Of a DNA stretch of 64,000 nucleotides, positions 35,735-47,858 are shown in pieces; position 1 is the stretch's first letter; each line of letters starts with the position of its first letter. This DNA comes from Isoperla grammatica. Taxonomy: Eukaryota > Arthropoda > Insecta > Plecoptera > Perlodidae. The DNA is taken from contig OX246741.1 in the NCBI GenBank assembly GCA_945910005.1, positions 11,146,669-11,210,668 of the forward strand, written 5' to 3'. The position numbers were made by a program, and so were the translations under genes. Under the pieces are notes generated by a model. The model was not told the origin of the DNA. It made no database searches and was given only the letters and a program-made list of their open reading frames with translations.

Positions 35735-36459
35735 GCTACGCACCCCAGATGTACTGGCCTAGTCAAGGCAAGTACATCTGCCTATTTCTTCACAATATAA
35801 CCTTGTTCATGAAGCATATTATCTAGATATTCCTCGGCTTGTTCATTATACTGGATTTGATATTTATTTGATATGTCTACCAAGAGAATTAACAAAGCTG
35901 GTTGGGTCGTTATATGAAGGGGATCTATATATACCTATGATATTTATTTTTTATTATTTTTGGGGTTTTCAATTTCCAAACAAAGACTATTGCAATCATT
36001 AATGTCAGCGTCTTTTATATTGGTAATATATCGATCGCTGACGATTGAATCGTGTCGGTTCGGATTGGAAGAATACAACAAACATAACCATATAAAGCAC
36101 GCCTTGGCTTTCGACTATCCATATTTTGGAATTTGCATGACATGAGATGTGACAAATTAATTAATAATGTGAATTTTTTTAAATTAATTAGAAAAAAAAT
36201 GTTGCTGAATTTTTATATAATCGAATGATCGAACATATCTCATTCCATCACATTTTATTCGACCTTCGATATATATCGCTGTCAATACTCCATCCTGCCA
36301 TCAGCTGTTTCGCTGTCCCGTCCCGGAAAATCCGGAAAATGGCTTCCTAATATTATTAAATTTCTGTTTTTAATTACCGCATTGGTAATCATAATCACGT
36401 ATCAACCATTGTGAATTATAAAAATGTGAGTAGAACAATTTCTTATTAATTATAGGTAT

Positions 36460-37225
36460 AGGCCCAGTCTAGCCCAGACCTAGGGGCTAGGCCTACACAT
36501 TTCTTGTGGAAACAGGTAGGCCCTAGCCTAGGCCATTGAGTTTAAAATACCCCCGTAAGGGATTTTATACACAATGGCTAGGCCTAGGCTAGGCCATTGA
36601 GTTTAAAATACTGGCTAGGCCTAGGCTAAAACGGGGTTTATGTTCTTGTTCATTATTGAACCATTGCACTTTGACATATAGGCCTAAAAGGTATTTTTGT
36701 ATGACTCTTAGAGAGAAACACTGGAGAAACAAAGTGAATAGGCTAGCCTAGGCCTAGTGGTGTTACATAGGCCTAGTGTCGGTTATAAGCATTAGGCTTT
36801 TGGATTTGTATAAACCCAATCATTAGGCCGTAGGTGTAGGCCTAGCCACCAGGTGGTAGGCCTAGGGAGTTATAGGCCTAATGTCAGTATCTTTGGCCTA
36901 GGGCCTAGGCCCAGTGTCGTGTCTTATAAGTTAAAACAGTCTCTAGTGTAGGCCTAGGCCCTAGGTAGCTGCCACAACAATGTAAGCTGCCTACTAACTA
37001 GCCTAACATACTTGGTAGGCTTAGGCTTCAAGCTGTAGGTAGGCCCTACAGCTTGAAGCCTAATCTAGCCTAGCCTAGGCCTAGGCTAGGCCTAGGCAAA
37101 TACATCAAATGCTAGGCCTAGACCTGAGCTGTAGCCTAGGGCTAGGCTTAGGCCTACCTAGGCCTAAGTCCAACGCAACTTTTTGTTGATCGTGGCTACC
37201 TACCTAGGGCCCTAGACCCGAGGCA
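36460..37225. repeat. dense TAGGCCTA/CCTAGG palindrome cluster
   Basis: Several dozen overlapping copies of TAGGCCTA, CTAGGCCTAGG and close variants fill this block, far above the rest of the window. The motif is self-complementary, so it has no strand. A smaller cluster is at about 12515-12620 within SCAF intron 2. The period is irregular, so this is not a simple tandem array. Confidence 0.8.
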
Positions 37226-38114
37226 TAGGCCTAGCTACTCTTCCACACTTGGGAAATTAGAGACCTACGGTTGCTGATTAATGAAAATGAATATGCTAAG
37301 TTGATTATAAGTTGATAGATCAACGACAACCACGATTGATAGACGAACATTAGATGGACCCGGTCGAGGTGGGTTCTAGTGCCGCAGACAGTTTCGTGTC
37401 CACTGACTGCAAAGTGATAACACTTCGTGGGTGAGATCCATATTGTGCGCTTACCTAATTCTAGGCAGTGGAGCACAGGTGTGCCCTGGTCAGGTTTGGT
37501 GGTCACAGGTGTCTGACGAGCCTCTTGACCATTGATATCATCTGTTGACAGGTGGAGGATGGAGTCACCAGAGAAATGTCAGATCGTGACCTAATGCTGC
37601 GCTAGCCCTTGTCCTTGAGGAACCCCACGAAGAGGACTGGACCAAGAACAGAGCCCTGCAGAACGGCCACCCCACGAGGACACTTCACATATGGACATGA
37701 ACTTTCAAGCTGGTACGTTTATGAAAATTGATTCTTGCAATTACTGATTTACCCTAAGCAGTCTAGACCTAAATGATAAAAACCGTTTGGTGTAGATGCT
37801 CTAGGCTAGGGCTAGCCCTACAGGGACTATGATATGCATGCTTACTGTGTAGGCCTACTGCTAACCTAAAAGTCAAAATGCTTATTTGTTCAGCTTTCAT
37901 TTTTTACAGGTAGCCTAACTAAATTCAGCTATTTCTTTTGTTTCAGAAACATCAAGATTTTCTTAGACCCTGGTCACTCATTTCTGGTCTGTCATCAAGA
38001 AGCTAAGATCATAGGATAGGTTTTGATATCGGCATCAAGACTAACTTCAGTGTTCTAAAAGTAAATCCTGAAAAAATATTTATTTATATTTTAAACTTGT
38101 ACATAATTCTTCAA

Positions 38115-38306
38115 GAACTGTGGCAGAAATGGACTGATAATATTCTTCTGATCCACATAAATTGAAATTGATATACTGTATGTTTGATCAAATTGTAAAC
38201 CAAATCGTGTTCATGAAACAATATTTTTAATCGACATCAAGACTAAACATCAAGACCTCAAGAACTGTGGCAGAAATGGACTGATAATTCTTCTGATCCA
38301 CATGAA
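38115..38306. repeat. two copies of a 47-bp segment
   Basis: AAGAACTGTGGCAGAAATGG and the next 27 bp occur at about 38115-38161 and again at about 38260-38306, about 145 bp apart. The second copy runs into the ATG of the small ORF model at 38302, so part of its 5' UTR is duplicated sequence. Confidence 0.7.
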
Positions 38307-38973
38307 CTCTAAGCTCGTGTTTTACGTGTTATATCTGTGCATGTTTGTATTTTCTCTCCTAGCAGGTTTGGTTCGTAGGCCACTCAAGGCCTGGCCTGGT
38401 GTTGTCGTGGGATTTCTGTATGAGCCAGCAGGTGCAAGTGGTAAGTTACTTTTGAGTTTCGAAACAAAATTAATTAGTAACAAGTCTGCCAACAAGTAGT
38501 ACATTGCTCATCAGGCATCTAAAAGCTAGATTATTTTCAGTGTGTTAGGCCTGATTCATTTCATTTTTCATGTCCAGTTAATTTCTAAATTATTATTTCA
38601 CAATTTCTTATTAACTGGACAGTTATAGTAGCCGTAGGCCTTTATATTTTTTTTAAAGGTTATCTTTCATCAAAATCCTACACAAAGAATTGGCTTAATG
38701 CATTGCATTTTGTCTAGGTGATTCCGATACTTAATCCAGTCAATTTACGTTGGTTTTTTAAGTTATGTTTACTTAGGTCTAGGTAAATATCTATAATACT
38801 CTCTGCGTTGTATTTCACATTTCAAAACTGTGCGTCATATTTCAGTAACACTGCAAGACCGTCTGCAAGTTTCGTACACCGACATCAACTTCAGTCAACT
38901 CTGCGTGTATTCAAGACCGCGAGCATCGACATCGACTGCCGGCGTTGGACATAGACTGAGAAAACATGTTTGA
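38302..38973 (+). CDS. hypothetical 88-residue secreted protein, two exons
   Basis: Exon 1 (38302-38440) starts at ATG and ends in phase 1 at AAGTG|GTAAGT. Exon 2 (38846-38973) follows ATATTTCAG and ends at TGA. The join is in frame and totals 267 nt. The N-terminus is MNSK, then VFYVLYLCMFVFSLLAG, a good signal peptide, then basic LVRRPLKAWPG. The second exon encodes VTLQDRLQVSYTDINFSQLC and a basic tail with RPRAST and HRLRKHV. I do not recognise it. No conserved family supports it, and an alternative acceptor inside exon 1 (CTCCTAGCAG) could make it internal. It could also be part of a non-coding transcript. Confidence 0.28.
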
Positions 38974-40019
38974 GCCGGTCGTGGGACCACATCATATAAT
39001 GGGGTGTAGAAAAGACCTGAGCCCGTTCCGTTATTGCATGCTGGGTAGGATAACGGAGTGGACAAGGCAACTTTTAACTCTGTGAAATTGTCAACAATGA
39101 AAACAAACAACTTCCAGTAGGCCTAGGTACTTAAGAATTTAATCCAAATTTAATTTTAATTTAATTTTAGTTTTAATTTAATTTATTTTTTGACTTTAAT
39201 CCAAAAGTTGATTTTCTGGAGGCAAGAAAATAAGTAGTAAATGTACAATGTGTTAATTTAAAACCTCTGCTAAAATTCTGTCATAGGCCTACACACAAAC
39301 TTCTGTCGAAGTTTTTATTTAATCATATCATTTTTGAGTGGTGATCGTTCACATCGAGTCAAGCTTCACGTTTAGACTGCGCCTGTTTCAAGTCTGTGAT
39401 TGATGATTTCATTGAGTTCAAAGTTATGACAAAGTATGTCATAGTAGTTGATACTATGTGGTGTACTCTAGTCCTACTCCACAGTTCACAAGAGAGTAAT
39501 GACACTGGTATTTATAAGCCTAATCCACTTTCATAAATATTAAGTTATGTTAACGTTTTTCTTCGTGATTGTCATCATTCTAAAGATGGCTCATGGCTAC
39601 ATAGGCCTACTATTTTATCGAAGCACAGAATCACGAAAGTCGTTAGAACCTATTTTCATCCTGTGCTTATGGGCGTCTTGCCCCTACAATGGTCACCCTC
39701 TTGCTAGTTAGCTCAAGGGTAGTTAGGATATTTTCTATACCAACACCTTTGTGTGGTTGTTAGTGAATACCTGCCGACGTAAACCAACAATTACTTAAGT
39801 CCTGTAGCCCGTCTACCTACCATGGCATCCCACAGGGACCCTCCATAGACTCCCTTACAATACTTTTAAGTGTCTGGGAGGCATATTTAAAGCCTATTTG
39901 TATTATTTGTAATATTTGTATTTGTAAGCCCTGCATCGTAGAGGCAAACGGAGCTTATTCTGGCATCACGTGGAAACTTAAGAAGTACGACCTTGAGCGT
40001 TACAGCCTAGTAGATATGT
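38974..40019. other. no gene seen
   Basis: AT-rich sequence with short ORFs only and scattered TAGGCCTA motifs. I see no exon, RNA gene or clear repeat boundary. Confidence 0.5.
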
Positions 40020-40330
40020 TTTTAGCACCAATTTTCTCTATATTTAACATATCTATTTTTTTGTATAACATCAAAAGTTCAAAACCTTGGATATGAGGGG
40101 GTTTCTTGCTCTTCGAATCAAAAATTATGTGGAGATAGCCTATTTAATAATAATAATAATAATTTAATGTAGTTTTTAACTACATAATGCTCAATAGGAA
40201 TGGGAACTCTTTATTTTTTGTAAAATTAGCATTTTGTAGCGATTTCAAAACTATGTATTTACACCGATTTTGCATCTAAAACCTCAAAACGCGAGAAAAA
40301 AGACGTATTATATGGTAGATATGTCGTGAT
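40020..40330 (-). repeat. dispersed repeat family, inverted copy
   Basis: Read on the minus strand, this block aligns by eye with 50340-50600 and 53730-54000. Shared landmarks are GGTTTTAGATGC, GCTACAAAATGCTAATTTTAC, GAGTTCCCATTCCTATTGAG, CCTTAAATATGAGG and TTTTGATG. Identity is moderate with many indels. There is no coding potential. Confidence 0.5.
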
Positions 40331-40564
40331 GAAACATTTACTTTAAAGTGTAAACATTTAGATGACTCGTGGACGTCCACCCATCTTATCCTAGCATAGT
40401 AATACCCCGTTCATTCCAACTCAGTTCAAATTGGGTGTTCGTATTTTAGGATCCCTTGCATTGGATGATGAAATTGTAGCTTTGTTTAACCCATCCAGAC
40501 ATCACGAGTTCTGCACGTACATACAGGGTACAGGGTTGTAAAAACATAAAAGGCCATAAAAAGT

Positions 40565-41645
40565 AAAATAGATTAGATTAGATTAGATTTAATTAGATTA
40601 AACACTTCAAGGCTGTAAATGGGCCATAACTGGCTGGTGGCAACCTGTCTAAACCTCCCCCCCCCCCCCACACCCTCCCTCATCACTTTGTATTCCTCAT
40701 TCTATTTATAAATTCCCGTACTGATTTGCACTCAACAACCTCCTCGGGTAACTCATTCCAGTCCCTGACTGTTTTCTCAACAAATCCAAACCTACACAGA
40801 TCACTTCATACCACCTGTTGCTGAAACTTCCGTTTATGATCCCCCTCTCTCTGTAGCCTATACTCCTTGCAATCTGCTAAGGGTTTCCCCCCACCCTCTT
40901 TTCCCCCTAGCTGCTTAGTATAGATTACACATCCTATCACTCCTCCACAACTCCTCTAAAGATTCCCAACCCAGCTACCCCATCATTGCTGTAACGCTAT
41001 CATAAACCCTCATCGCATTCCCTGACATCTTCCTCATACCTCTATCGCCTAACTTGTCCCGTAACCTTCGTTTGCCGCCCTACGCTGCACCTTCTCTAGC
41101 TCCAAGACCTCGCCCTTCCTATATGGATTCCACACTGCCCCCCCATATTCCAAAATAGGCCGAACCACCGTTTTATAAGCCCTATCCTTTATCTCCTTAC
41201 TACTTCCCTTCAGATTTCTCATAACAAACCCTAGGGTTCTATATCCCTTCCTTACACTCTCTTGCACTTGATCCGCCCATCCCAAAGCTTCTGCCAATAC
41301 AATCCCCAAATACTTATACAGTATACTTCTTTACCTTCTCTAGAACTAGCCCTTCAAGAAAATACTCCCTCACATCCCCTTTTAATTTACGTGTGAACCC
41401 AACCACTTTACATTTTCCTGCATTCAATCCCTTCCTGTTATCGGTAAACCACTCCTCTATCCTTCTCAAATCAACCTGCAACAACTTGGTATACTTCCCC
41501 CCCTTAATCCCCCTATACAGGACGCAATCATCAGCAAACAACCTTAATCTTGACTCTATTCCCCTACCGTACCTATAGCATTAATAAACATTATAAATAA
41601 CAGCGGCACCCCCGAAGTGACTTCAATACTTTGTTGATACATACA
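40565..41645 (-). pseudogene. decayed non-LTR retrotransposon, RT C-terminal part
   Basis: Minus-strand frames read VTSGVPLLF, then FADDCVLYRG (the RT catalytic box), KCKVVGFTRK, YKTVVRPILEYGGAVWNPY and LEKVQRRAA. After further frameshifts come GWESLEE, LADCKEYRLQREGDHKRKF and VRDWNELPEEVVECKS. This is the usual order from RT motif C to the thumb and tail of CR1/Jockey-type LINEs. At least three frame breaks and a shortened GVP...LLF loop show it is dead. The 3' end is marked by a TCTAA repeat tail (about 40568-40600, read on the minus strand). Confidence 0.85.
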
Positions 41646-42230
41646 ATAAAAATTATGCACATCTAATGATTAGTAGGTTATTAATATTGAGGATTCAAAA
41701 TCCCAAAGTATAATAAGAACAGAAGAAAGATAAATCCAAGAAAGTTCTGGTTATTTCAAGATTTTGTGCTCTTAAAATTTTGAAGCTAAATAGGCCCACA
41801 TGAAAAACAAACCACAACAAATCGAGATAAAAACATTCTTTCAAGATTGGATTTAAAAAATGAACATAATTCTAAAATCTGGGATTTATACCAAATCCAA
41901 AATTTGCCAGAACAAAAATTAAAATATATTTTCTAAAAAAATGTATATCCTATTTGTATCATTGTGATTGCAGAATTTAATTTTCTAAAAGGAAACAAAC
42001 GATCTCTGAATGGGTTAAAGAACATCGTGACACGAATCTTAGTCCGACACAGATCCGACATAGAGATCCGACATACAGACCTAGACCTAATGCTCTCTTG
42101 TGAACTGTGTTGTGTTGCCTAGTGTTAACTGTGTAGTAGTTGGTGGTGGGTATGCCAGCGGTGCAATACGGATACACATTCTAGAGCTGCCGTGAGTGGA
42201 GTACATACACACAAGTAAAGCTAAAGCAGT

Positions 42231-42867
42231 ATGGAAACCAGTCTAGCATGTAAGGTACTTGCATATATTTGCCTACCACACATTTATGTCGTAGGTAGGC
42301 CTATTGATTTAATTTAAAGTAAATTCAAAATTGTCTTCCTTTGTAAATCGGTTTCATTACTGAATAAGATTAAAGTTAAATAAATACGTACATAAAATAT
42401 CTGCGAAGGTATCAGGGAGAGGTGAAAGGGAGAATCAGCGTATGAGAATCTTCTCTTGCGGTGAGGCATAATTAGAAGCTGCCGGGAATAAGTAGAACTT
42501 GATGTAGGATTTAGATCAAGACGTTGTCATACGTTTATCTGGTTTGTGGTTAACGAGGGGGTTTCAGATGAGTTTCAATGCTAAATAGGATTGACAAAGA
42601 ATTCAATGTAGTACATTGCTCGCATGTTTCCAGACTGTTTTAGTAGGGGCCGGTCTACACTCAACCTTCTATTTCACAGTTCTGGATGGATTACAAAAGT
42701 TCACTACCGCTACTCTAGTTATGTTTTCATCGGTTTCATGTGTTGTGTTAAGCGCCACCGTACGTGTGTGGGCCGAACTAGATAAACTTGCAGCATCTAC
42801 TATTACCTCTCAGGATTACAAGTCTACTGTTTGTGTACTAGAGACAGTTAACAATTATTTACAGTGA
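42231..42867 (+). CDS. hypothetical 85-residue membrane protein, two exons
   Basis: Exon 1 (42231-42254) encodes METSLACK and ends at TGTAAG|GTACTT. Exon 2 (42634-42867) follows GCATGTTTCCAG and encodes 77 residues before TGA. The join is phase 0. A hydrophobic stretch ATLVMFSSVSCVVLSATV looks like a membrane segment, and the earlier TVLVGAGLHSTFYFTVL could be a second. A short polar tail ends VCVLETVNNYLQ. I do not recognise the family. The tiny first exon is the weakest part, and another 5' exon may exist. The nearest AATAAA is far downstream (about 43749). Confidence 0.38.
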
Positions 42868-44668
42868 TTTGTTTGAGAATAATATTTTGAGAAACCCAAT
42901 GATTCAATGAATGAAGATAATTTTCTTATAAATTTACTACAAACATGATCAGGCCTAATTCAGTATTCAATTCACAAAGCTACAGTAGCTGAAGGCTAAC
43001 ATGTCTGTGATAAGGAACGTGACTGCATTTAGTTGCACTCCTAGTATCACATGACTTATTCCTGTAACATAACTTCAAGCCTGTAGAAAGTCGTTTCACA
43101 ACGGGTGATTATATTGCCATTTTGTGCTGTACAGAATTAGTAATGCAATGCATTCTAGTGTGAAGGGTTTCAGTTTGATATGTTTGTTACCAGGTACTTA
43201 AAGACAGGCAAAACATTTTTTGATTTTGTAATCCATCCATGACCGTGTTACCAGTAGCGTACATAATGGGCATAATACTGTACATTACACAGTGAACTAT
43301 GTACGTGAACAGCATCATTCATGCGCAAGGGTGTCGTATTGGCCAGTTGAGAAGCAAGGCAAGGCTCTGGTCGTTCTGTAAGGGCGCGAAGCAGACGTAG
43401 CTTCGTGAGGGAGACGCTGAGCCGTGGTTTGAAATAACGAGTTCCCGATTAATTAAAACTAAAAGCCATATTTTACTCAACGTTCATGTATTTTTTATTT
43501 TAGCTATGTAACTACTATCGAGTATCGATATTCACTTGTGCTGGAAACACGCGGATCCCTTGCCGGCTTACATTCTGTAGTATTACTCATGGACCAAATT
43601 TAAATCTATCTTTTTAAAGAAACGTAATCTTTGAAGCTTTTAAGTCATTGTGTATAATTTGTGAATTTTGTTGTTATAGTCCATTTTACATCAGTTTTGT
43701 ATATATCGGTAATGTTACTAAGTTTTGCTATTTTCTCGTTCAAAATCAATAAATTCATGCTCATTTTGTGAAATTAATTCCTTCGTATGGCACACCATTG
43801 GCAATTTATTTTTTGAAGCCCGATTTGAACCGATGTCTGCAGTTTTTTTAAATATCTTAAATTAGCCGTGATTGTGATTGTTCTCGCTTGCTCTCTCGCT
43901 GGGGCTGTTGGCTTCTCTTGACTCACTCTCGTTTCTGGCACTCTGCAGAATCGCGCGCTGCTGCGTACGTGACACTTTGTTCTCTTTGTCGTCAGTCGTC
44001 ACATTAACAAACAATAAGAAATAACTTAATCAGGGTTCAATAGGGTTTGAAAGTCAAGTGTGCAGTTGGCCGTTTTCCTCTCAACATCACTCAGTTTGTT
44101 TACATTTTTTGGTTTAATCTTAATTTGCCAGCGTTTCTCACAACCTTGCTGTTGGGCGTGTCGTGAGGGTTGTAGTACAATCTGGTTCCAAGACTAAAAC
44201 CTCTTGATGCTGTTCACGTAAATAGTTCAATATTTCTCTGCAATCATGGCCATATGCAAATCAAATCATGAAGCGGGCTTGCACAAATGCACACAAGTAA
44301 AATTAAATGTCGTGTTTTTCACGGATTTTTTTCACATGATTTTGATTTGCACATGGGCATGGTTTCTCTGGCAGCTCTTATGTTTGTGTGTCTAGTGCCA
44401 CTGGTATACTTAGAATAGACCTGCTCATTTTGGCTGCACCAATTTTTTACCCGTAAATGTTAACATCTAACTGACGAGGGAGGGGAAATATACAGATGCG
44501 TATCGCGATACCGGTTGCTTGAGGAAAGTCAGTGGCTGTTGTTGAAGCTGATCAGCTTGGTTGCATTGTCTTGTAAACCTGTGCCGGCAATATAGTATTG
44601 TTTTACTTTACTGTAAATGGGTGGCAAAATAACACTCCAGATTAAGTAAAACACAAATTGTGGTCTAA
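42868..44668. other. no gene seen
   Basis: AT-rich intergenic DNA. AATAAA at about 43749 could serve the small membrane ORF if its 3' UTR is long. A GC-richer patch at about 43330-43440 has no recognisable product. Confidence 0.5.
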
Positions 44669-45789
44669 GGCCCGGTTTTACCAAAGTATTTAAATCGAAG
44701 ATTAGCTTGATCGGTGCAATCACCTACTTTTCATAAACAATAATTTTACATGAAGTACCTATTGAAAACATTGCATGTGGCTGTATTCCAGAATTGAGTA
44801 ATTAATTAGTGTCAGCGTTAGAGTAGCTGTAAAATATCATACTGTTATTACTGGTATTTACACTAATTTTCATGAAAAATAAGAAAATATAATCATCACC
44901 AACAGGAGTTCTTTTAAATTGGCAATAAAATGTCTTGACACTTGTTTGTCATTTGTTGTGCATTATGCACACAGAAGGCCATGACAGAAGTTTATTATCT
45001 CAAGGAATCCATGCTACGTCTTCAGATCAGTACAACAATGGATATTCGATCTTCCTGTCGAGTCTTTGTTTCGATTTCATGTTTATTTACAAGAACAAAC
45101 TAAGGTTGCAACAAAATAACAAAATGTAGCAAACTTTAGAATATTAATCTTTGTATGAATTATGAACATATTTCATTGTTGAGTGTAAATACCTGTCATA
45201 ATGGTAGGATATTTTATGACTACTCTAAAACTGAGGTACTCAATTCTGAAATATAACAATTCACAATATTTTCACTGGATGAAAGATTATTTTTGGTATT
45301 TCTTCCGTACAACTGATCCGGTTTCTATTCACTTTTTTGTGTATTCCTTTGGGAGATAGATAACGTACGTAGTACATACACATTATCTGATTATTTATCT
45401 GTAACTTCCACTTTTTTTTTTACAAATAGCCTAGTATGTTTTTTGATAGTTAATTTTATTTTTTAAAATACATTGTTTTACATGTGAGTCACGTTAAATA
45501 TAACAATATGGCGTACAAGTGAGAGCACAATTACCCCTTCTTCAAATTTGAAGGAAGGGTAATTTGTTATTTGGGTATAATAAATTACTAAAGGTTAGGG
45601 GGAATGTTGATCTTGAGCCCCAATAAAGGGAAATGAGGTAGGCCTAGGCCTACACGGAGAAAAAAAGTGAGTAGGAACCGGATCAGTTGTACGGAAGAAA
45701 TACGTACCTTAAGTTATTTGTTTATGAAAAGTTGGTGATGGTGCCGATCAAGCTAATCTCCAATTTAAATACGTTGGTAAAACCGGGCC
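44669..45789. mobile_element. PIF/Harbinger-like non-autonomous transposon
   Basis: The ends are inverted for more than 75 bp: GGCCCGGTTTTACCAAAGTA on the left and the complement with CCAACGTA on the right, then ATTAGCTTGATCGG and CTTTTCATAAACAA. The flanking bases give a 3-bp direct repeat TAA (44666-44668 and 45790-45792). A TAA target duplication with such ends fits PIF/Harbinger. The interior has no transposase and holds another inverted pair. The 64-residue ORF inside it has no family features. Confidence 0.75.
45296..45708. mobile_element. inverted-repeat element nested in the Harbinger-like transposon
   Basis: TATTTCTTCCGTACAACTGA and about 25 further bases at 45296-45342 recur inverted at about 45660-45708. 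The pair encloses AT-rich DNA inside the larger element. It may be a separate MITE or an internal palindrome of the host element. The position next to the outer right arm favours insertion. Confidence 0.55.
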
Positions 45790-47858
45790 TAAATCATGTA
45801 CACATTTTAAGTCCTGTATGTGCACAAGTACAAAAGTACAAGCACTGATGGCATTAAAGTAAATATGTAGTCATTGGTTTAAGAAATGAGTGGGTAAACA
45901 TTGTGCTGGATAGGCTTCCAGTGGCTACTGACGCTCAATTCTCTGGATAGCCAGCACCTTTCCACGCGGACTAGGACTCGGGGTTTGCACAGCCTTTAAA
46001 GGTTTGTTACAGGGAGCTAGGAGTTTAAACCCAGGATTAGATTACAGAAAAACAACTGACTAGGTCATTACTCATTACTGAGTTTACTAAGATCCTCTAT
46101 TTAAATATGATGTATAAAATGAATTGGTGTTGCCAAAATGAACATGTCTATTGTTGTACCCTACAATTTTGAGCATAAATACATTTGGAAGCACATAATA
46201 GTTTGCCGCGATAAAATAAAACTCTTTTTATTTATTAACCAACTATGCAACCCTCGAAAATGCGCTTCTTTTTGACATTGGTGCGAGAATACGATAGAGT
46301 CATCGGAACAGATAAGAAGTCAGGGAATTGTTTTTTGACCCAGAGTTTTGCTTATTAATTAGTTATTACTTACGAACTAAAAGGAACCTTGTAGGGCATA
46401 AACTTCATCAACAATTGTCATGTTTTTGTCGTCGTCATTAGCGGGAAGGATAAAATAAAAACTAAATTCAGATTCAATTCATTCAAATTTCTTTTTCAAT
46501 TGAACTAGTGGCGCGGTGTAAGCTGAGGGTATTGGGACTGTGTTAATTCTCTATAATTAGAATGTGGCGTCCTTCTATTTTGATTAGTACCGGTAATGTT
46601 CTGTCGTCTTCGTGACGCAACAAACCTTGTCGTTGTTTAAACCGTCTGGGCAAAATAGAAATTCAAATATTGTACTAGGCCTACTTCTAAAACTTGAGTA
46701 ATGAAATCTGGAATTCTTCACCAGTTTAGAATGCAAAAGTTGTGTCGTTTCAGTTGCAAACAGGAAAATTGCGTTCAAACTAGATCGTATGGTTGACGTC
46801 TGCCATTACTCGCGAGCACCAAATTTGTGATTTTCGAGAGTTGCCTATTCTTGCATTCAATTCACTGTCAATTTACTTGCTAAATTAGGTCGGAACTTCT
46901 AGATGAATACACTTTTTGTGTTTGGAGTTGTGCTCTTTCCTGCCAACACTATTCATTATTATATATAATATGAATAAAAACATTTAATAAATAATGAAAT
47001 ACTAAGTCCATAAACTAGTTCACGTCATTAATTAGGTCGCAACCTCTAGATGACCTTGAAAAAAAATACTAAGTCCATAAACTAGGTCACGATGAATTCG
47101 TTGTCTGATCTGTGCTTCCAATTATTCCTGCTCATTGTTGTATGCGTACGTAGTGTGGTGCTGGTATCTTTGCATGCGACCGATCCTCTCGCTCAGACAG
47201 GACTGATGATGGAATTGTTGGAAAATGTTTCGATTTCTGTCGTCAGTCCTGTCTTTGCGTTGGGGTGAACACTCTGTGAAGCTGAAAAGTTTCGATGCTA
47301 AACCTGGTTGCTTGAAAAATGCAAAAAGACTTAGGGTATATAAAAGGGCTTTTTTTTTGGCCTTTTTTCCTATTTTTTGCTTAATTTTTTGTATTTTTCC
47401 TAGATATTTCTTAAATTTTATGAAAAATTTTATAATTTTCATAAAATTTATAGAAATATTTATAAATTTCATGAAAATTATGATAACTTTCATAAAATTT
47501 ATAGAAATATTTAATATTTCTATTGTAATGTTATTGGAAATAAATAAGGATGGAAAAAAAGACTATCAGTTTAATTACCCACGAAGGGTTAAAACCTATT
47601 ATCGTTGGTTGATTGGTCTATTGGGAAAGGAAGTATCCAGGATTTGGCCTTGGAAAAAAAGACTATCAGTTTAATTACCCACGAAGGGTTAAGCATGGGA
47701 AAGAAAAGGATTAAATAACAAGTAAACACAACATCATGAGTTCAACAACATGTATTGAGCAAGCAAGGTTGCACACAAATGACATACAAAAGTAGGCAAT
47801 GTCCAATGGCCTTGAAAAAACAAATGGTTAGGGATTAGCACGTAGAATGCTTACAAGC
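45790..47858. other. intergenic DNA with AT-rich and duplicated segments
   Basis: A run at about 47385-47520 repeats TTTCATAAAATTTATAGAAA-like units on both strands. A 45-bp segment containing GACTATCAGTTTAATTACCC occurs at about 47550 and 47655 (102 bp apart), making a tandem duplication. ATACTAAGTCCATAAACTAG occurs twice near 47000 and 47070. The 149- and 123-residue ORFs here are by-products of the AT repeat. Confidence 0.6.

Noticed and set aside
47122..47674. 123-residue minus and 149-residue plus ORFs
   Set aside because: Both are driven by an AT-rich internal repeat giving Ile/Phe/Lys runs on either strand.
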